A stretch of 64,000 bases of DNA from CALOCY01 sp942491975 (GTDB taxonomy: Bacteria > Bacteroidota > Bacteroidia > Bacteroidales > Prolixibacteraceae), in assembly GCA_942491975.1 (NCBI GenBank), contig CALOCY010000004.1, forward strand, positions 2,604,001-2,668,000, given 5' to 3'. The notes beneath the pieces were generated by a model. It made no database searches and had not been told where the DNA came from. It saw only the letters and a program-made list of their open reading frames with translations. Of the stretch, positions 19,417-28,995 are shown piece by piece. Each line of letters starts with the position of its first letter. Position 1 is the first letter of the stretch. A program made the translations under genes and the position numbers.

Positions 19417-20688
19417 TCACTTTAAATCAAATCCGAGATCTTTTCGGTAATACACCCCTTCAAATTCTATTTTTGCTGCATTTTCATATGACCGGGATAG
19501 TGCTTCTTCCATGTTGTTTCCGTATGAGCTTACGGCAAGTACACGTCCTCCGTTTGAAACAATTTTTCCCTCTTTTATTATTGTCCCGGCATGAAAAAGG
19601 ACACTCCCTTCAACATCAACCAGGTTATTGATCTCTTTACCCTTTTCATATGCACCGGGATATCCTCCGGAAACAAGAAAAACGGTACATGCCGTGCGGT
19701 TGTCCAGTTCAAGCTGTTTTTCTGCCAAATTACGACAGGCAACACCTTCCAGTAATTCTACAAAATCCGATTTAATGCGTAACATAACAGCCTCTGTTTC
19801 CGGATCACCCATTCTTACATTGTATTCAATCACATAAGGGCCTTTAGCAGTATTTATCAACCCGAAAAAGATAAACCCCTGGTACGATATTTTTTCTTCC
19901 TGCAACCCTTGCACAGTGGGAATAATTATCTCTTTTTCCACCCGCTGCATGAATCCGTTATCGGCAAATGGCACCGGGGTAATTGCCCCCATACCACCGG
20001 TATTGGGGCCGGTATCTCCTTCTCCAATACGCTTATAGTCTTTTGCAACAGGCAATATTTTATAATCTTTTCCATCCGTAATTACAAAAACCGAACACTC
20101 TATGCCGGAAAGAAACTCTTCGATAACAACTTTTGCACTGGCTGCACCAAACATGCCACCCAACATCTCTTTTAAGCTGTTTTGTGCTTCTTCAAGGTTG
20201 TCAATGATCAAAACACCTTTCCCCGCAGCCAACCCGTCAGCTTTTAATACATACGGCGGCTCCATCTCTTCCAGAAATGACAACCCTTCATCCAGTTTAT
20301 CCTCTGTTACTGTTTTGTATTTTGCAGTCGGGATGTTGTATTTTGCCATAAATGCTTTCGCAAAATCCTTGCTGCCTTCCAAAACGGCACCTGCCTTTAC
20401 CGGACCGATAACCGGAATTTTCTTTAACGCTCCGTCATCAAGAAAAAAATCGTGAATCCCCTCAACCAAAGGGACTTCAGGCCCAACGACTACCATATCA
20501 ATATTGTTGTCAACAACCACCTTTTTTATCCCTTCAAAGTCAGAAACCGAAAGGTCAATGTTTGTTGCAAGCTGTGTTGTTCCGGCATTTCCGGGAGCAA
20601 CAAAAATTTCTTCAACTTTTGGGCTCTGTTTCATCTTCCATGCCAATGCATGTTCACGGCCTCCTGCCCCAATTATCAATATTTTCAT
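19417..20688 (-). CDS. purD: Phosphoribosylamine-glycine ligase (GARS)
   Basis: The 423-residue product joins glycine to 5-phosphoribosylamine using ATP, the second step of purine synthesis, in the cytoplasm. It begins MKILIIGAGGREHALAWK, the PurD N-terminal domain, followed by an ATP-grasp domain with KADGLAAGKGV near residue 149, and NTGGMGAITPVP and RMGDPETEAVM, which are PurD hallmarks. Length is normal. Its ATG overlaps the stop of the upstream deacetylase gene (ATGA, 20685-20688), so translation is coupled. There is no functional link to the neighbours beyond the operon. Confidence 0.97.
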   Translation of the reverse strand: MKILIIGAGGREHALAWKMKQSPKVEEIFVAPGNAGTTQLATNIDLSVSDFEGIKKVVVDNNIDMVVVGPEVPLVEGIHDFFLDDGALKKIPVIGPVKAGAVLEGSKDFAKAFMAKYNIPTAKYKTVTEDKLDEGLSFLEEMEPPYVLKADGLAAGKGVLIIDNLEEAQNSLKEMLGGMFGAASAKVVIEEFLSGIECSVFVITDGKDYKILPVAKDYKRIGEGDTGPNTGGMGAITPVPFADNGFMQRVEKEIIIPTVQGLQEEKISYQGFIFFGLINTAKGPYVIEYNVRMGDPETEAVMLRIKSDFVELLEGVACRNLAEKQLELDNRTACTVFLVSGGYPGAYEKGKEINNLVDVEGSVLFHAGTIIKEGKIVSNGGRVLAVSSYGNNMEEALSRSYENAAKIEFEGVYYRKDLGFDLK

Positions 20689-21317
20689 AGTCCTGTTTTT
20701 TCTGATTTTATCTTTTTGAATGTAAACCCTCTTTTTTTCAATTCATCAATAGCCCGCGGAAGCGCATACAAAAGATTTTTCGCTGCCTTCTCAGAATCAT
20801 GAAATGTAATAATTGATCCTGAACGGGTATAATGCAATACATTCCACAAACATTTTTCAGGAGATGTGGCCGGATTATAGTCAACACTTATCACATCCCA
20901 CATTATTAGTTTATATCTTTTCGACAGGTACCTGTATTGCGAAGGTTTCAGCCAACCGTGAGGCGGGCGAAACAGATCCGATTTTACCAGTCCCCCTGCT
21001 TTTTCAATATTTGAAAAGAACAGGTCATTTCGGGTTTTATGTCCCTGAAGGTGATTGTATGTATGATTACCTACTGCATGGCCTTCAGTTAAAATCCGAT
21101 CAAATATTTCAGGATACCTGGCAACATTCTCGCCCACACAGAAAAATGTTGCCGAAACCTTCTTTTGTTGAAGTATTTCCAACACTTTCGGGGTAATATC
21201 AGGTACCGGTCCATCATCAAATGTCAGATAAACCTCGTTATCCCGGCCGGGAATTGTCCATGCCGCCCGCGGAAACAACCGGGTAATCCATAAAGGAAGG
21301 TGTACCTCCCAGTTCAT
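20685..21317 (-). CDS. Polysaccharide deacetylase (NodB/CE4 family)
   Basis: The 210-residue product has the NodB-homology motifs: TFDDGPVPD (about residues 31-39, catalytic and metal-binding Asp), HTYNH (metal-binding His pair), and RPPHGW. These enzymes remove acetyl groups from N-acetylated sugars in peptidoglycan or polysaccharide. There is no clear signal peptide, so the site of action is unclear. It overlaps both neighbours: TAATG with the DUF2723 gene upstream (1 base) and ATGA with purD downstream (4 bases). Confidence 0.9.
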   Translation of the reverse strand: MNWEVHLPLWITRLFPRAAWTIPGRDNEVYLTFDDGPVPDITPKVLEILQQKKVSATFFCVGENVARYPEIFDRILTEGHAVGNHTYNHLQGHKTRNDLFFSNIEKAGGLVKSDLFRPPHGWLKPSQYRYLSKRYKLIMWDVISVDYNPATSPEKCLWNVLHYTRSGSIITFHDSEKAAKNLLYALPRAIDELKKRGFTFKKIKSEKTGL

Positions 21318-24300
21318 TACGAGCGAATTGATGCGTACTCCTTATAATATTTTGTAAACATTTCTGAAGCCTCTTTATTTAACTCATCCTGTTTTTGTGC
21401 CTTTAGCACATGTGTTATTTGTTGGAGAATCATAAAAGAGGTGTTGATTTCAGATTCAACAGAGTGCATAAAAACCAAGTCAAGCGATAAGAAATATTCA
21501 AGCTCTTCAGACAGGTTCTTAAGTATCTTTTTTGTAACCATTTTTCCCTTTTCTTCTTCTCCTGCCCTAAAGTAATTCTCAAGTATCCCCAGACCAAAAT
21601 ATTCATACGGTACTTTCTCTTCAGGTACAACTTCAAGGCATTTGTTAAGTACCTCAATTGCACGCTCTTTTTTGCCTTCTCTTATCAGCGCATCGGAAAG
21701 GCGGGTAAAGTTACTTCGGATATTACGTGCCATACGCCGGTGATTTTCATCAAGGTAAACACCGGGAGCATTTATGTTGCCCCACCGGTATTTTTCCATC
21801 ATGTTCCGGTACATCGCTTCGGTATCTATTCGTCCCAAAGAAAATCCCCTCCCGGAAGATGCTACCGGTACCAACTGATAAGCTAATCCCTCTATCTGAA
21901 AATATTTATCGAGGTTCATATACTTATCCCTTCCCACTGTAATGGCATAATAGATAGGCCGCTCCCAATTATTTGTGACAAGCATGTCAAACACAATCAT
22001 TTCATCTTTGGTCATGTAGCCACGTTTACCAAAATTGATGAGCAGGCTATCCAGAATGAGGGCCGAGTCTTGTTCTGCAACCACCCCGTTTTTGAGCACA
22101 GCCTCTTTATCTACTGTAAGCTTCAGTTTTTTTGTAGGAAGATACGCCCTGTTATCTGCCTGTCGCAACTTAGTACTGGGATTATCACTTTTAATAAAGT
22201 TTAGCGCGTTTTCAAGGTCTACAGCCTCTTTAACCCGCTCATCATCAAATAGTAAAACAGCATCACGCACTCCCTGTGCATATTGATCCGGGGTAAATGA
22301 GATGGGTAATGCCTCCGATTCGTAGGCTTTCCGTTTCATTTGATCAATGTACCAATCGGTTTGCAGGTAGCTAAGGTTGCACACACGCACATCAGTACGC
22401 ACCCCCTCTACCTCCTGATTGTACCACAACGGAAACGTGTCATTATCACCGTTGGTAAATATAACCGCATTGGGTTTACACGTTACAAGGTAGTTGTGTC
22501 CGAAATCCCGTGCAACATACCTTCCCGAACGATCATGGTCATCCCAGTTTTCCGAAGCCATAATACCCGGTACAAATATGAGTGTAAGCAGCACAGCAGC
22601 AATGGCACTCAATTTGGCAGGGGCAATTTTCTTTATCAGATCAATTAATCCCAATACCCCTAACCCAATCCAAATGGCAAATGCATAGAATGAGCCGGCA
22701 TAAGCATAATCCCGCTCACGTGGTTGTAACGGGTTTTGATTCAGGTAGACAACAATGGCAAAGCCTGTCATTACGAACAGTAGTGTTACAATCCAAAGGT
22801 CTTTACGCCCACGCCGACCTGAGTTATACTGAAAGAATATCCCCAGGATTCCTAACAGCAATGGCAAGAAGTAGTATTTATTCCTTCCGGGATTTTTCGC
22901 ATATTCTTCAGGAAGATTGTCCTGAGGCCCCAAACGTGCCGAATCGATAAAGTCGATCCCGCTGATCCAGTTCCCGTGCAGGATACCTCCATGCCCCTGT
23001 ATATCGTTTTGCCGGCCTGCAAAGTTCCACATAAAATACCTCAGATACATGTACCCTACCTGATAAGAGAAAAAGAAACGCAGGTTTTGGCCAAACGTTG
23101 GTTTTTCGATCATCTCCACTTCCCCGTCAGGTTTTACATAACGCATCTTTATACCGTCAATTTCCCCCCATTTTTTATACTCTTCTATATGTTTGGGATC
23201 TAAGTCACTCCACATACGTGGGAAGAACGTACAAAACGAACGGTCATAATTTGCCTCTTTTTTTTCGATAGCAACGACATACTTTCCATCTTTTGGGGCA
23301 TATATATTCCCTGCTTTTACAAAACGTTTTTTCTTGTCAAGCGGACTATTATAGTACTGCCCGTAGAACAACGGACGTTGACCGTACTGTTCCCGGTTCA
23401 GGTAATACAATAGCGAAAACACATCGTCAGGATCGTTCTGCTCCATAGGGGTATTGGCATTTGAACGAATGACAATGATGGCAAATGACGAATAACCGAT
23501 CAGGATAACCCCCAAACACGTGAGCACCGTATTCCAAACTATTTTTTTCTTTTTCCAGGTAACATAAATACCCCAAACAAGCAGTGACAATAACAGTACA
23601 ATGTAGATGATCCCACCCCAATTATAGGGTAACCCGATGGAATTCACAAAGAACAATTCAAATTTTGAGGCAACTGTTACAAGTCCTGAAACAATGCCGT
23701 ACATGACAACTGCCAGCAGAAGCACGGAAACCCCTATAGATAACAATATCCCTTTTCGTGTAACACTATATTTCTTGTAGTAATAAACAAATACTATAGC
23801 CGGAATGGCCAACAGGTTCAATAAGTGCACCCCTATTGAAAGCCCGACAATATAGGCAATGAGCACCAACCAACGATTGGCATAGCGTTCATCTGCCACA
23901 TTTTCCCATTTCAGGATTGCCCAAAAGACAAGGGCAGTGATCAATGACGACGTGGCATACACCTCTCCCTCAACAGCTGAAAACCAGAAAGAGTCGGAAA
24001 AGGTATAGGCTAATGCCCCAACCATTCCTGCACCTAAAACAGCAATCATCTGTGTAAGAGAAGGTTCTGCTTCACCACCTATCACCAATCGTTTTGCCAG
24101 ATGTGTAATTGTCCAGAAGAGGAACAATATGGTAAATGCACTGGCCAACGCCGACAACGCATTGACCATCATTGCTATATTTTCAGTACCCCCTGCAAAC
24201 AGCGTAAAAAAGCGCCCCAAAAGCATAAACATGGGGGCACCGGGAGGGTGTCCAACCTCAAATTTGTATGCGGATGTTATAAACTCACCACAATCCCAAA

Positions 24301-24397
24301 AACTGGCAGTAGGTTCAATTGTAAGAAGATAAACAATGGCTGCAACAGCAAATGCAACCCAGCCAAAAAGATTATTCAAAAACTTATAACTCTTCAT
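21317..24397 (-). CDS. DUF2723 polytopic membrane protein with C-terminal TPR-like region
   Basis: The 1026-residue product has around a dozen membrane helices in its first 600 residues. The start contains EPTASFWDCGEFITSAYKF and VGHPPGAPMFMLLGRFFTLF (about residues 29-69), the DUF2723 hallmark. The second half is soluble, and the C-terminal 150 residues are helical with TPR-like character. DUF2723 resembles GT-C-fold glycosyltransferases; transfer of a lipid-linked sugar to an envelope acceptor is a reasonable but unproven role. It is first in the operon with the deacetylase, purD and DUF6427 genes. Confidence 0.85.
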   Translation of the reverse strand: MKSYKFLNNLFGWVAFAVAAIVYLLTIEPTASFWDCGEFITSAYKFEVGHPPGAPMFMLLGRFFTLFAGGTENIAMMVNALSALASAFTILFLFWTITHLAKRLVIGGEAEPSLTQMIAVLGAGMVGALAYTFSDSFWFSAVEGEVYATSSLITALVFWAILKWENVADERYANRWLVLIAYIVGLSIGVHLLNLLAIPAIVFVYYYKKYSVTRKGILLSIGVSVLLLAVVMYGIVSGLVTVASKFELFFVNSIGLPYNWGGIIYIVLLLSLLVWGIYVTWKKKKIVWNTVLTCLGVILIGYSSFAIIVIRSNANTPMEQNDPDDVFSLLYYLNREQYGQRPLFYGQYYNSPLDKKKRFVKAGNIYAPKDGKYVVAIEKKEANYDRSFCTFFPRMWSDLDPKHIEEYKKWGEIDGIKMRYVKPDGEVEMIEKPTFGQNLRFFFSYQVGYMYLRYFMWNFAGRQNDIQGHGGILHGNWISGIDFIDSARLGPQDNLPEEYAKNPGRNKYYFLPLLLGILGIFFQYNSGRRGRKDLWIVTLLFVMTGFAIVVYLNQNPLQPRERDYAYAGSFYAFAIWIGLGVLGLIDLIKKIAPAKLSAIAAVLLTLIFVPGIMASENWDDHDRSGRYVARDFGHNYLVTCKPNAVIFTNGDNDTFPLWYNQEVEGVRTDVRVCNLSYLQTDWYIDQMKRKAYESEALPISFTPDQYAQGVRDAVLLFDDERVKEAVDLENALNFIKSDNPSTKLRQADNRAYLPTKKLKLTVDKEAVLKNGVVAEQDSALILDSLLINFGKRGYMTKDEMIVFDMLVTNNWERPIYYAITVGRDKYMNLDKYFQIEGLAYQLVPVASSGRGFSLGRIDTEAMYRNMMEKYRWGNINAPGVYLDENHRRMARNIRSNFTRLSDALIREGKKERAIEVLNKCLEVVPEEKVPYEYFGLGILENYFRAGEEEKGKMVTKKILKNLSEELEYFLSLDLVFMHSVESEINTSFMILQQITHVLKAQKQDELNKEASEMFTKYYKEYASIRS

Positions 24398-24588
24398 CCA
24401 AAATATTTTTATCAGTTTAAACCTGTTTTCTTAACGATAAATATTCAATTCCAATAGTTTTGATTCAAAAAAACCAAACTACTGCGAAGATATAATAATC
24501 TTTTCACTATGACGAATCATAACTATGTAAACAATAGCATCAAGAAGAACAAATTTGATACTTTTGAGAAACGCTAACCGAAGGCAAA

Positions 24589-24978
24589 ATGATAAACGTA
24601 GTTTGTGCTATTCTGATTAAAGAAGAGACTTTTCTCGCTACACGCCGGGGACACAATATGGACAATAGCATGAAATGGGAATTTCCCGGAGGTAAAGTCG
24701 AAGACGGCGAAACAGAACAGCAGGCTATTGTGCGAGAGATTAAAGAGGAGTTAGGCCTGAATATTATTCCACTTCATTGCCTGAAATCGGTTGTATACGA
24801 TTATGGCGACCGAAAAATAAACCTGATACCGTTCGTGTGCCGGATTCACAGCGGATCAATGATGCTTTATGAACACCACGATTACCAATGGGTTACTGCC
24901 AAATTAGCCAACCGTTTGGATTGGGCAGAAGCAGACCAGTTGATCCTGAATCAGGTTAAAATGTTTTTGAAAAGATAG
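24589..24978 (+). CDS. Nudix hydrolase, MutT-like (NTP pyrophosphohydrolase)
   Basis: The 129-residue product has a complete Nudix box at residues 35-57, starting GKVEDGETE and ending REIKEELGL, with the catalytic REIKEE core. The size and the FPGGK lead-in fit the MutT/8-oxo-dGTP diphosphatase subgroup, which cleanses oxidised nucleotides. A Bacteroidota -7-like sequence TACTTTTG lies at 24559-24566, 22 bp before the start codon. The 3' end overlaps the convergent membrane-protein gene by 23 bp. Confidence 0.9.
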   Translation: MINVVCAILIKEETFLATRRGHNMDNSMKWEFPGGKVEDGETEQQAIVREIKEELGLNIIPLHCLKSVVYDYGDRKINLIPFVCRIHSGSMMLYEHHDYQWVTAKLANRLDWAEADQLILNQVKMFLKR

Positions 24979-25459
24979 AGACTGCACCGGAAATAATTGC
25001 CCCCCATGCCACAATTGAAATGGTCATGTAGAGTACAAGGTTGTTCTTTTTGTGGTAGTATTTGTTGGCCAAAAAAGCCCCCAGCGGGATAGAGAGCAAT
25101 ACAGGGGTAGCAATTATTATTCCCCAAAAACCATATCTCTTTCTCAGTTTTACAATCCCCCGGCTCTTTTTCGATATTTTAGCTGTCCTCTTTTTCTGCC
25201 CTGTTGTGCACTCATTTCCCAAAAAACGCCTCATAGGTAACGGAACCATACGGCACAATACATGCCACGCCCTTTTCCACTCCTTAATTATCCAGCCACT
25301 CAGGTAATAGAAAAAGAAAAAACCACCTACGCCTCCCAATATCACTGCAAACACGGCTTCTTTATATTCCATCCCGATCAACAATGCATAAGGTAGTGTA
25401 AACAGGTACTTTATCGAAGCCAGCAACGCCACATGTATAAATTTCCAAACCATCATCAC
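24956..25459 (-). CDS. Small multi-pass membrane protein of unknown function
   Basis: The 167-residue product has four predicted membrane helices (about residues 8-28, 33-55, 108-130 and 141-162), with a very basic cytoplasmic loop between helices 2 and 3 (about 60-100). The layout resembles small export-like membrane proteins, but I cannot name a family. It begins with three candidate ATG codons in a row (MMM), so the exact start is uncertain by one or two residues. It is transcribed alone and convergent with the Nudix gene, with a 23-bp overlap. Confidence 0.7.
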   Translation of the reverse strand: MMMVWKFIHVALLASIKYLFTLPYALLIGMEYKEAVFAVILGGVGGFFFFYYLSGWIIKEWKRAWHVLCRMVPLPMRRFLGNECTTGQKKRTAKISKKSRGIVKLRKRYGFWGIIIATPVLLSIPLGAFLANKYYHKKNNLVLYMTISIVAWGAIISGAVSIFSKTF

Positions 25460-25692
25460 AAATACCTTCCCGTTGATACTACAAAATTAACCAGATTATT
25501 TATCAAATGCTGCCTTGCTCCCATTTTTAACAATCATTAACAGCACTCCATGTATATAGATCCTGATTATTTGAAAAGGTTGCAAAGTTTGCACCTTAAA
25601 AAGTAAAAAATATCGTTCCCCAAAAAACAACTGACTGCTATGAAAAACTTAATTTTTACAAAAAAGTAGTATCTTGAAGCAAAACTTTTGTT

Positions 25693-25923
25693 ATGACCGA
25701 CCAAAGAAATATAGTCCGTGTATTCACAGGATCAATTGTAGAAGTTAAGTTGCTAAAAAACCAGCTTAAAGATGTTGGGGTAGAAAGCATGATGCGGGAC
25801 GAATTTACAGAGGGTGCACATGCCGGTTTTGCAACATCAATCCCCGGTGCAGTTGATCTCTACATTTTTGAAGAAGACCTTGAAAAAGCCAAAGCACTGG
25901 TTGAAGAGATGAAACATAAGTAA
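25693..25923 (+). CDS. DUF2007 small protein
   Basis: The 76-residue product matches the DUF2007 (putative signal-transducing protein) pattern: an N-terminal VRVFTGSIVEVKLLKNQL strand-helix, a central glycine-rich turn, VDLYIFEEDLEKA, and a final helix (KALVEEM). The fold is a ferredoxin-like ACT-type domain; its role is not known. It starts 17 bp before the next gene, and the two are probably one operon. Confidence 0.8.
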   Translation: MTDQRNIVRVFTGSIVEVKLLKNQLKDVGVESMMRDEFTEGAHAGFATSIPGAVDLYIFEEDLEKAKALVEEMKHK

Positions 25924-25939
25924 GAAGCCCCCTTTTAAC

Positions 25940-26452
25940 ATGGATTTTACAGCGCTATTGGAAGAGATCCCTTCAAAAGAGGCGTGTGATTTAATTGCCC
26001 GGTTGGTGGTTGAGCAACCACACCATTTTCCTGTCCTCTGGGAGTTTTCTATCAGTGCACACAAATATGCATGGAGGGGCAGTTGGGTTGTTGACCACAT
26101 AAACGATAAAGCGCCGGAAATGGTTGCCCCTTATATCCCTAAAATGATTGAAATTGTCCCTGCATTAAAATCAGACGGGCAAAAACGTCACCTGCTGAAG
26201 ATAATCAGCATGCACCCCCTTTCTGAAGATCTCCCGGGTGATTTTGTGGACTTCTGTTTTTCCATCCTTGAATCGCCTAAAGAGGCTATTGCCGTAAGGG
26301 CACACGCTATGCAGATATTGTATAACCTGACCCAACAAGTCCCCGATTTTGGCAATGAACTGGCACTGGTTATCGAAGCCCAACTGGATGATGCTTCCGT
26401 AGGATTACGCAATAAAGGGAAGAAGCTGCTGGGCAAACTATCTCGATTTTAA
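25940..26452 (+). CDS. HEAT-repeat-like hypothetical protein
   Basis: The 170-residue product is all-helical, with about four helix pairs spaced 35-40 residues apart, typical of HEAT-like adaptor folds (for example APYIPKMIEIVPALKSDG, VRAHAMQILYNLT). No signal or membrane segment is seen, so it is probably cytoplasmic. No function can be assigned. It follows the DUF2007 gene by 16 bp and precedes the aspartate kinase by 66 bp. Confidence 0.7.
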   Translation: MDFTALLEEIPSKEACDLIARLVVEQPHHFPVLWEFSISAHKYAWRGSWVVDHINDKAPEMVAPYIPKMIEIVPALKSDGQKRHLLKIISMHPLSEDLPGDFVDFCFSILESPKEAIAVRAHAMQILYNLTQQVPDFGNELALVIEAQLDDASVGLRNKGKKLLGKLSRF

Positions 26453-26518
26453 TTCCTATTTTTATACCGGTATAACTGTTCAGAACACCCGTAGGGCAAC
26501 CATATTATCTATCAACAA

Positions 26519-27772
26519 ATGAAAGTATTTAAGTTTGGCGGTGCTTCGGTAAAGAGTGCCGAAGGGATAAAAAACCTGGCATCTATTCTCGAAAAATATT
26601 CCAATGAGCAATTGGTAGTGGTAGTATCGGCAATGGGGAAGACCACAAATGCGATGGAAGAGCTGCTACGTTCCTACTTATCAGGCAGTGATAAAACCAT
26701 TGGCTTGCTGCACCAGGTTAAAGAGGCCCACATGCTTATATGCAATGACCTTTTCAATAAATTCCCCGGTTCACACGCCAAAGTAACCGCTCTTTTTGAC
26801 GAACTGGAAGAGAAGCTGCAAACCAAACCATCACTAAATACTGATTTTGAATACGATCAGGTGGTATCTTACGGCGAACTCTTTTCCACAACAATTGTCA
26901 GTGAATACCTGAACAATGCCGGTTTTGTAAATCAGTGGACAGATATCCGCGAATGCCTGAAAACCGACAATACTTACCGTGAAGCTGCTGTGAATTGGGA
27001 GTTATCGACGAAACTTATCAGCCGGTTATTGGGGGCCAACAGCTGTTCGTGTTATATCACCCAGGGATTTATCGGGGCAACCACTTCTAATATTACAACT
27101 ACCCTCGGACGTGAAGGGTCTGATTACACGGCTGCCATCCTGGCCAATATCCTGAATGCCGAAGAGGTGGTTATCTGGAAAGATGTGCCGGGAATACTGA
27201 ATGCCGACCCGCAATATTTTGAAGCGACTAAAAAACTGGACAAGATATCGTACCGCGAAGCCATTGAGTTGTCTTATTCAGGAGCAAAGGTCATTCATCC
27301 CAAGACCATTAAACCGCTTGAAAACAAGCAAATCCCGTTATATGTGAGGTCATTTCTTGAACCTGAAGGGGAGGGGACAGTGATCCGTGAAGTGAACCAC
27401 CCGCTTGAACTGACACCTGTTTTTATCCTGAAAGACAACCAGGTACTGCTCTCCATTTCTCCCAAAGACTTTTCGTTTATCCTGGAAGAGAACATCTCGT
27501 CAATTTTTCAGATTCTCTCCAATTGCCGTATTAAGGTAAATATGGTGCAACACTCGGCCATCAGCTTTTCTGTTGCCATCAATAAACCTGAAAACAATTT
27601 TGAGGAGTTGATCGATGACCTCTTAAGCCATTTTGAAGTACGGTACAACGAGGGCCTTCGCCTTATCACCATCAGGCACTACAACCAGCAATCGATTGAT
27701 AAAATTACCACAGGGCACAAGATTTTTGTCGAACAAAAGACACGAAATACAGCGCGGTTTCTGCTGAAATAA
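26519..27772 (+). CDS. lysC: Aspartate kinase (monofunctional)
   Basis: The 417-residue product phosphorylates aspartate in the first step of lysine, threonine and methionine synthesis. It begins MKVFKFGGASVKSAEG with the KFGGxS substrate motif, has GREGSDYTAA (about residues 197-206) and the SYSGAKVIHPKTI block (about residues 252-264), and two C-terminal ACT-type segments (about 300-417). There is no homoserine dehydrogenase fusion. No T-box, riboswitch or leader peptide was found in the 66-bp upstream gap, so feedback control probably acts through the ACT domains. Confidence 0.95.
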   Translation: MKVFKFGGASVKSAEGIKNLASILEKYSNEQLVVVVSAMGKTTNAMEELLRSYLSGSDKTIGLLHQVKEAHMLICNDLFNKFPGSHAKVTALFDELEEKLQTKPSLNTDFEYDQVVSYGELFSTTIVSEYLNNAGFVNQWTDIRECLKTDNTYREAAVNWELSTKLISRLLGANSCSCYITQGFIGATTSNITTTLGREGSDYTAAILANILNAEEVVIWKDVPGILNADPQYFEATKKLDKISYREAIELSYSGAKVIHPKTIKPLENKQIPLYVRSFLEPEGEGTVIREVNHPLELTPVFILKDNQVLLSISPKDFSFILEENISSIFQILSNCRIKVNMVQHSAISFSVAINKPENNFEELIDDLLSHFEVRYNEGLRLITIRHYNQQSIDKITTGHKIFVEQKTRNTARFLLK

Positions 27773-27942
27773 GACACGGGGAATTGGAGAATTGAAGTAG
27801 TGGAGGAGTAAAGAATGGAAAAACTATTTTGTGGTTTCCCTCTTTGCACCGTGTTCTATGCTCTCAGCCCTTGCTATTCATCTGCAAGATTTTTTTTGTG
27901 AAAGATCTCCACATTATTTCATTGAATAATCCTAAAATAAGA

Positions 27943-28959
27943 TTAATTATTTTCCCTGTTTTTTAGCTTTTTTTCTATTTCTTCTACATCCAACCTGTCT
28001 GCCTGAATTGCATCATCGGCTTTTCGTCTGGCATCAAAACGGGCATAAACGTCTTTTACCTTCTTTTCCATTTGAGCATTGCTTACTTTCCCTTTGCCTT
28101 TGAGGACAGTTTTATCATTAACGCTCAAAATCCGGTCAACATTTTCTTTCCAGAAAGACATCGTGATATTCATCCGGTTTTTTGCACGTAGTTCAGCAGT
28201 CTCTAAAAAGATTACAACCAATCGGTTCAATGTATCAATTTCATCTTCCGAGAGATAATTTTTTGCCGTGTAGATATCCTGTTTTCTTACAACAGAGCCT
28301 TTCTAGGAAGTTAATGCCATATTGGGGTTTTTGGCATCGGCACGGGATATGATAATTTCAGCAGCAGTTTTGGCCGTAACAGCATAAAGCAATTTGTTTT
28401 GGGTTTCGGCAAAAAACATTTGTGTGGCCTTATCTGTTGGGTCATAGTCGCTGCTAACTGCAAACAGGTCGCGTATCTTTTGATAAAAGCGTTTTTCCGA
28501 AGCCCGTATATCTCTGATACGTTCCAGTAATTCATCAAAATAGTCGGGACGGCCATCCGGATTTTTCAAGCGCTCGTCATCCATAACAAACCCTTTCACC
28601 ATGTACTCTTTCAGATTGCGGTTTGCCCACCCCCTAAATTGCGTACCCCGTTTGCTACGTACCCTGAAACCTATAGCCAGGATCATTTCAAGTGAATAAA
28701 AAGTTACATTGTAATCTTTACCGTCGGAAGCAGTTGTTAAGTAATCCTTAATAACTGGATCATGATGTAATTCACCTTCTTTCAGTATGTTAGATATGTG
28801 CATGCTAATGTTGGGAACCGAGGTGTCAAAAAGTTCTGCAACCTGTTTTTGGTTCATCCAGACCATGCCGTCTTTGGCATAAAGTGAAACAGATGCTTTG
28901 CCATCCGGGGAGTTGTAAATAATGATGTTTTGCCGGTTATTTTCATCCATGTTTGTCAA
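27943..28959 (-). pseudogene. RhuM-family gene interrupted by an in-frame amber codon
   Basis: Read on the minus strand, one frame runs from ATG at 28959 to the stop at 27943, 339 codons in all, with a single TAG at 28303-28305 after 218 codons. The next codons continue the same frame through KGSVVRKQDIYTAKNYLSEDEI and the rest of the family C-terminus. RhuM proteins usually carry Trp where the stop falls (TSW-K), so TGG to TAG is the simplest event. The N-terminal part has MVWMNQKQVAELF (helix-turn-helix-like) and VRSKRGTQFRGWANR. RhuM proteins occur near mobile elements and restriction systems; their biochemical role is unsettled. It starts 36 bp after the DUF2971 gene. A truncated 218-residue product is possible. 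Confidence 0.85.
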
Positions 28960-28995
28960 ATCTGTCGGTTTGTTTTAATATTATTTTGTCCGGAT

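Noticed and set aside
24956..24978. Frameshift or assembly error where the Nudix and membrane-protein genes overlap
   Set aside because: Both proteins have complete ends; a short convergent overlap of 23 bp is normal in compact genomes.
26453..26518. Lysine riboswitch or leader peptide before aspartate kinase
   Set aside because: The gap is only 66 bp with no hairpin series or small open frame.
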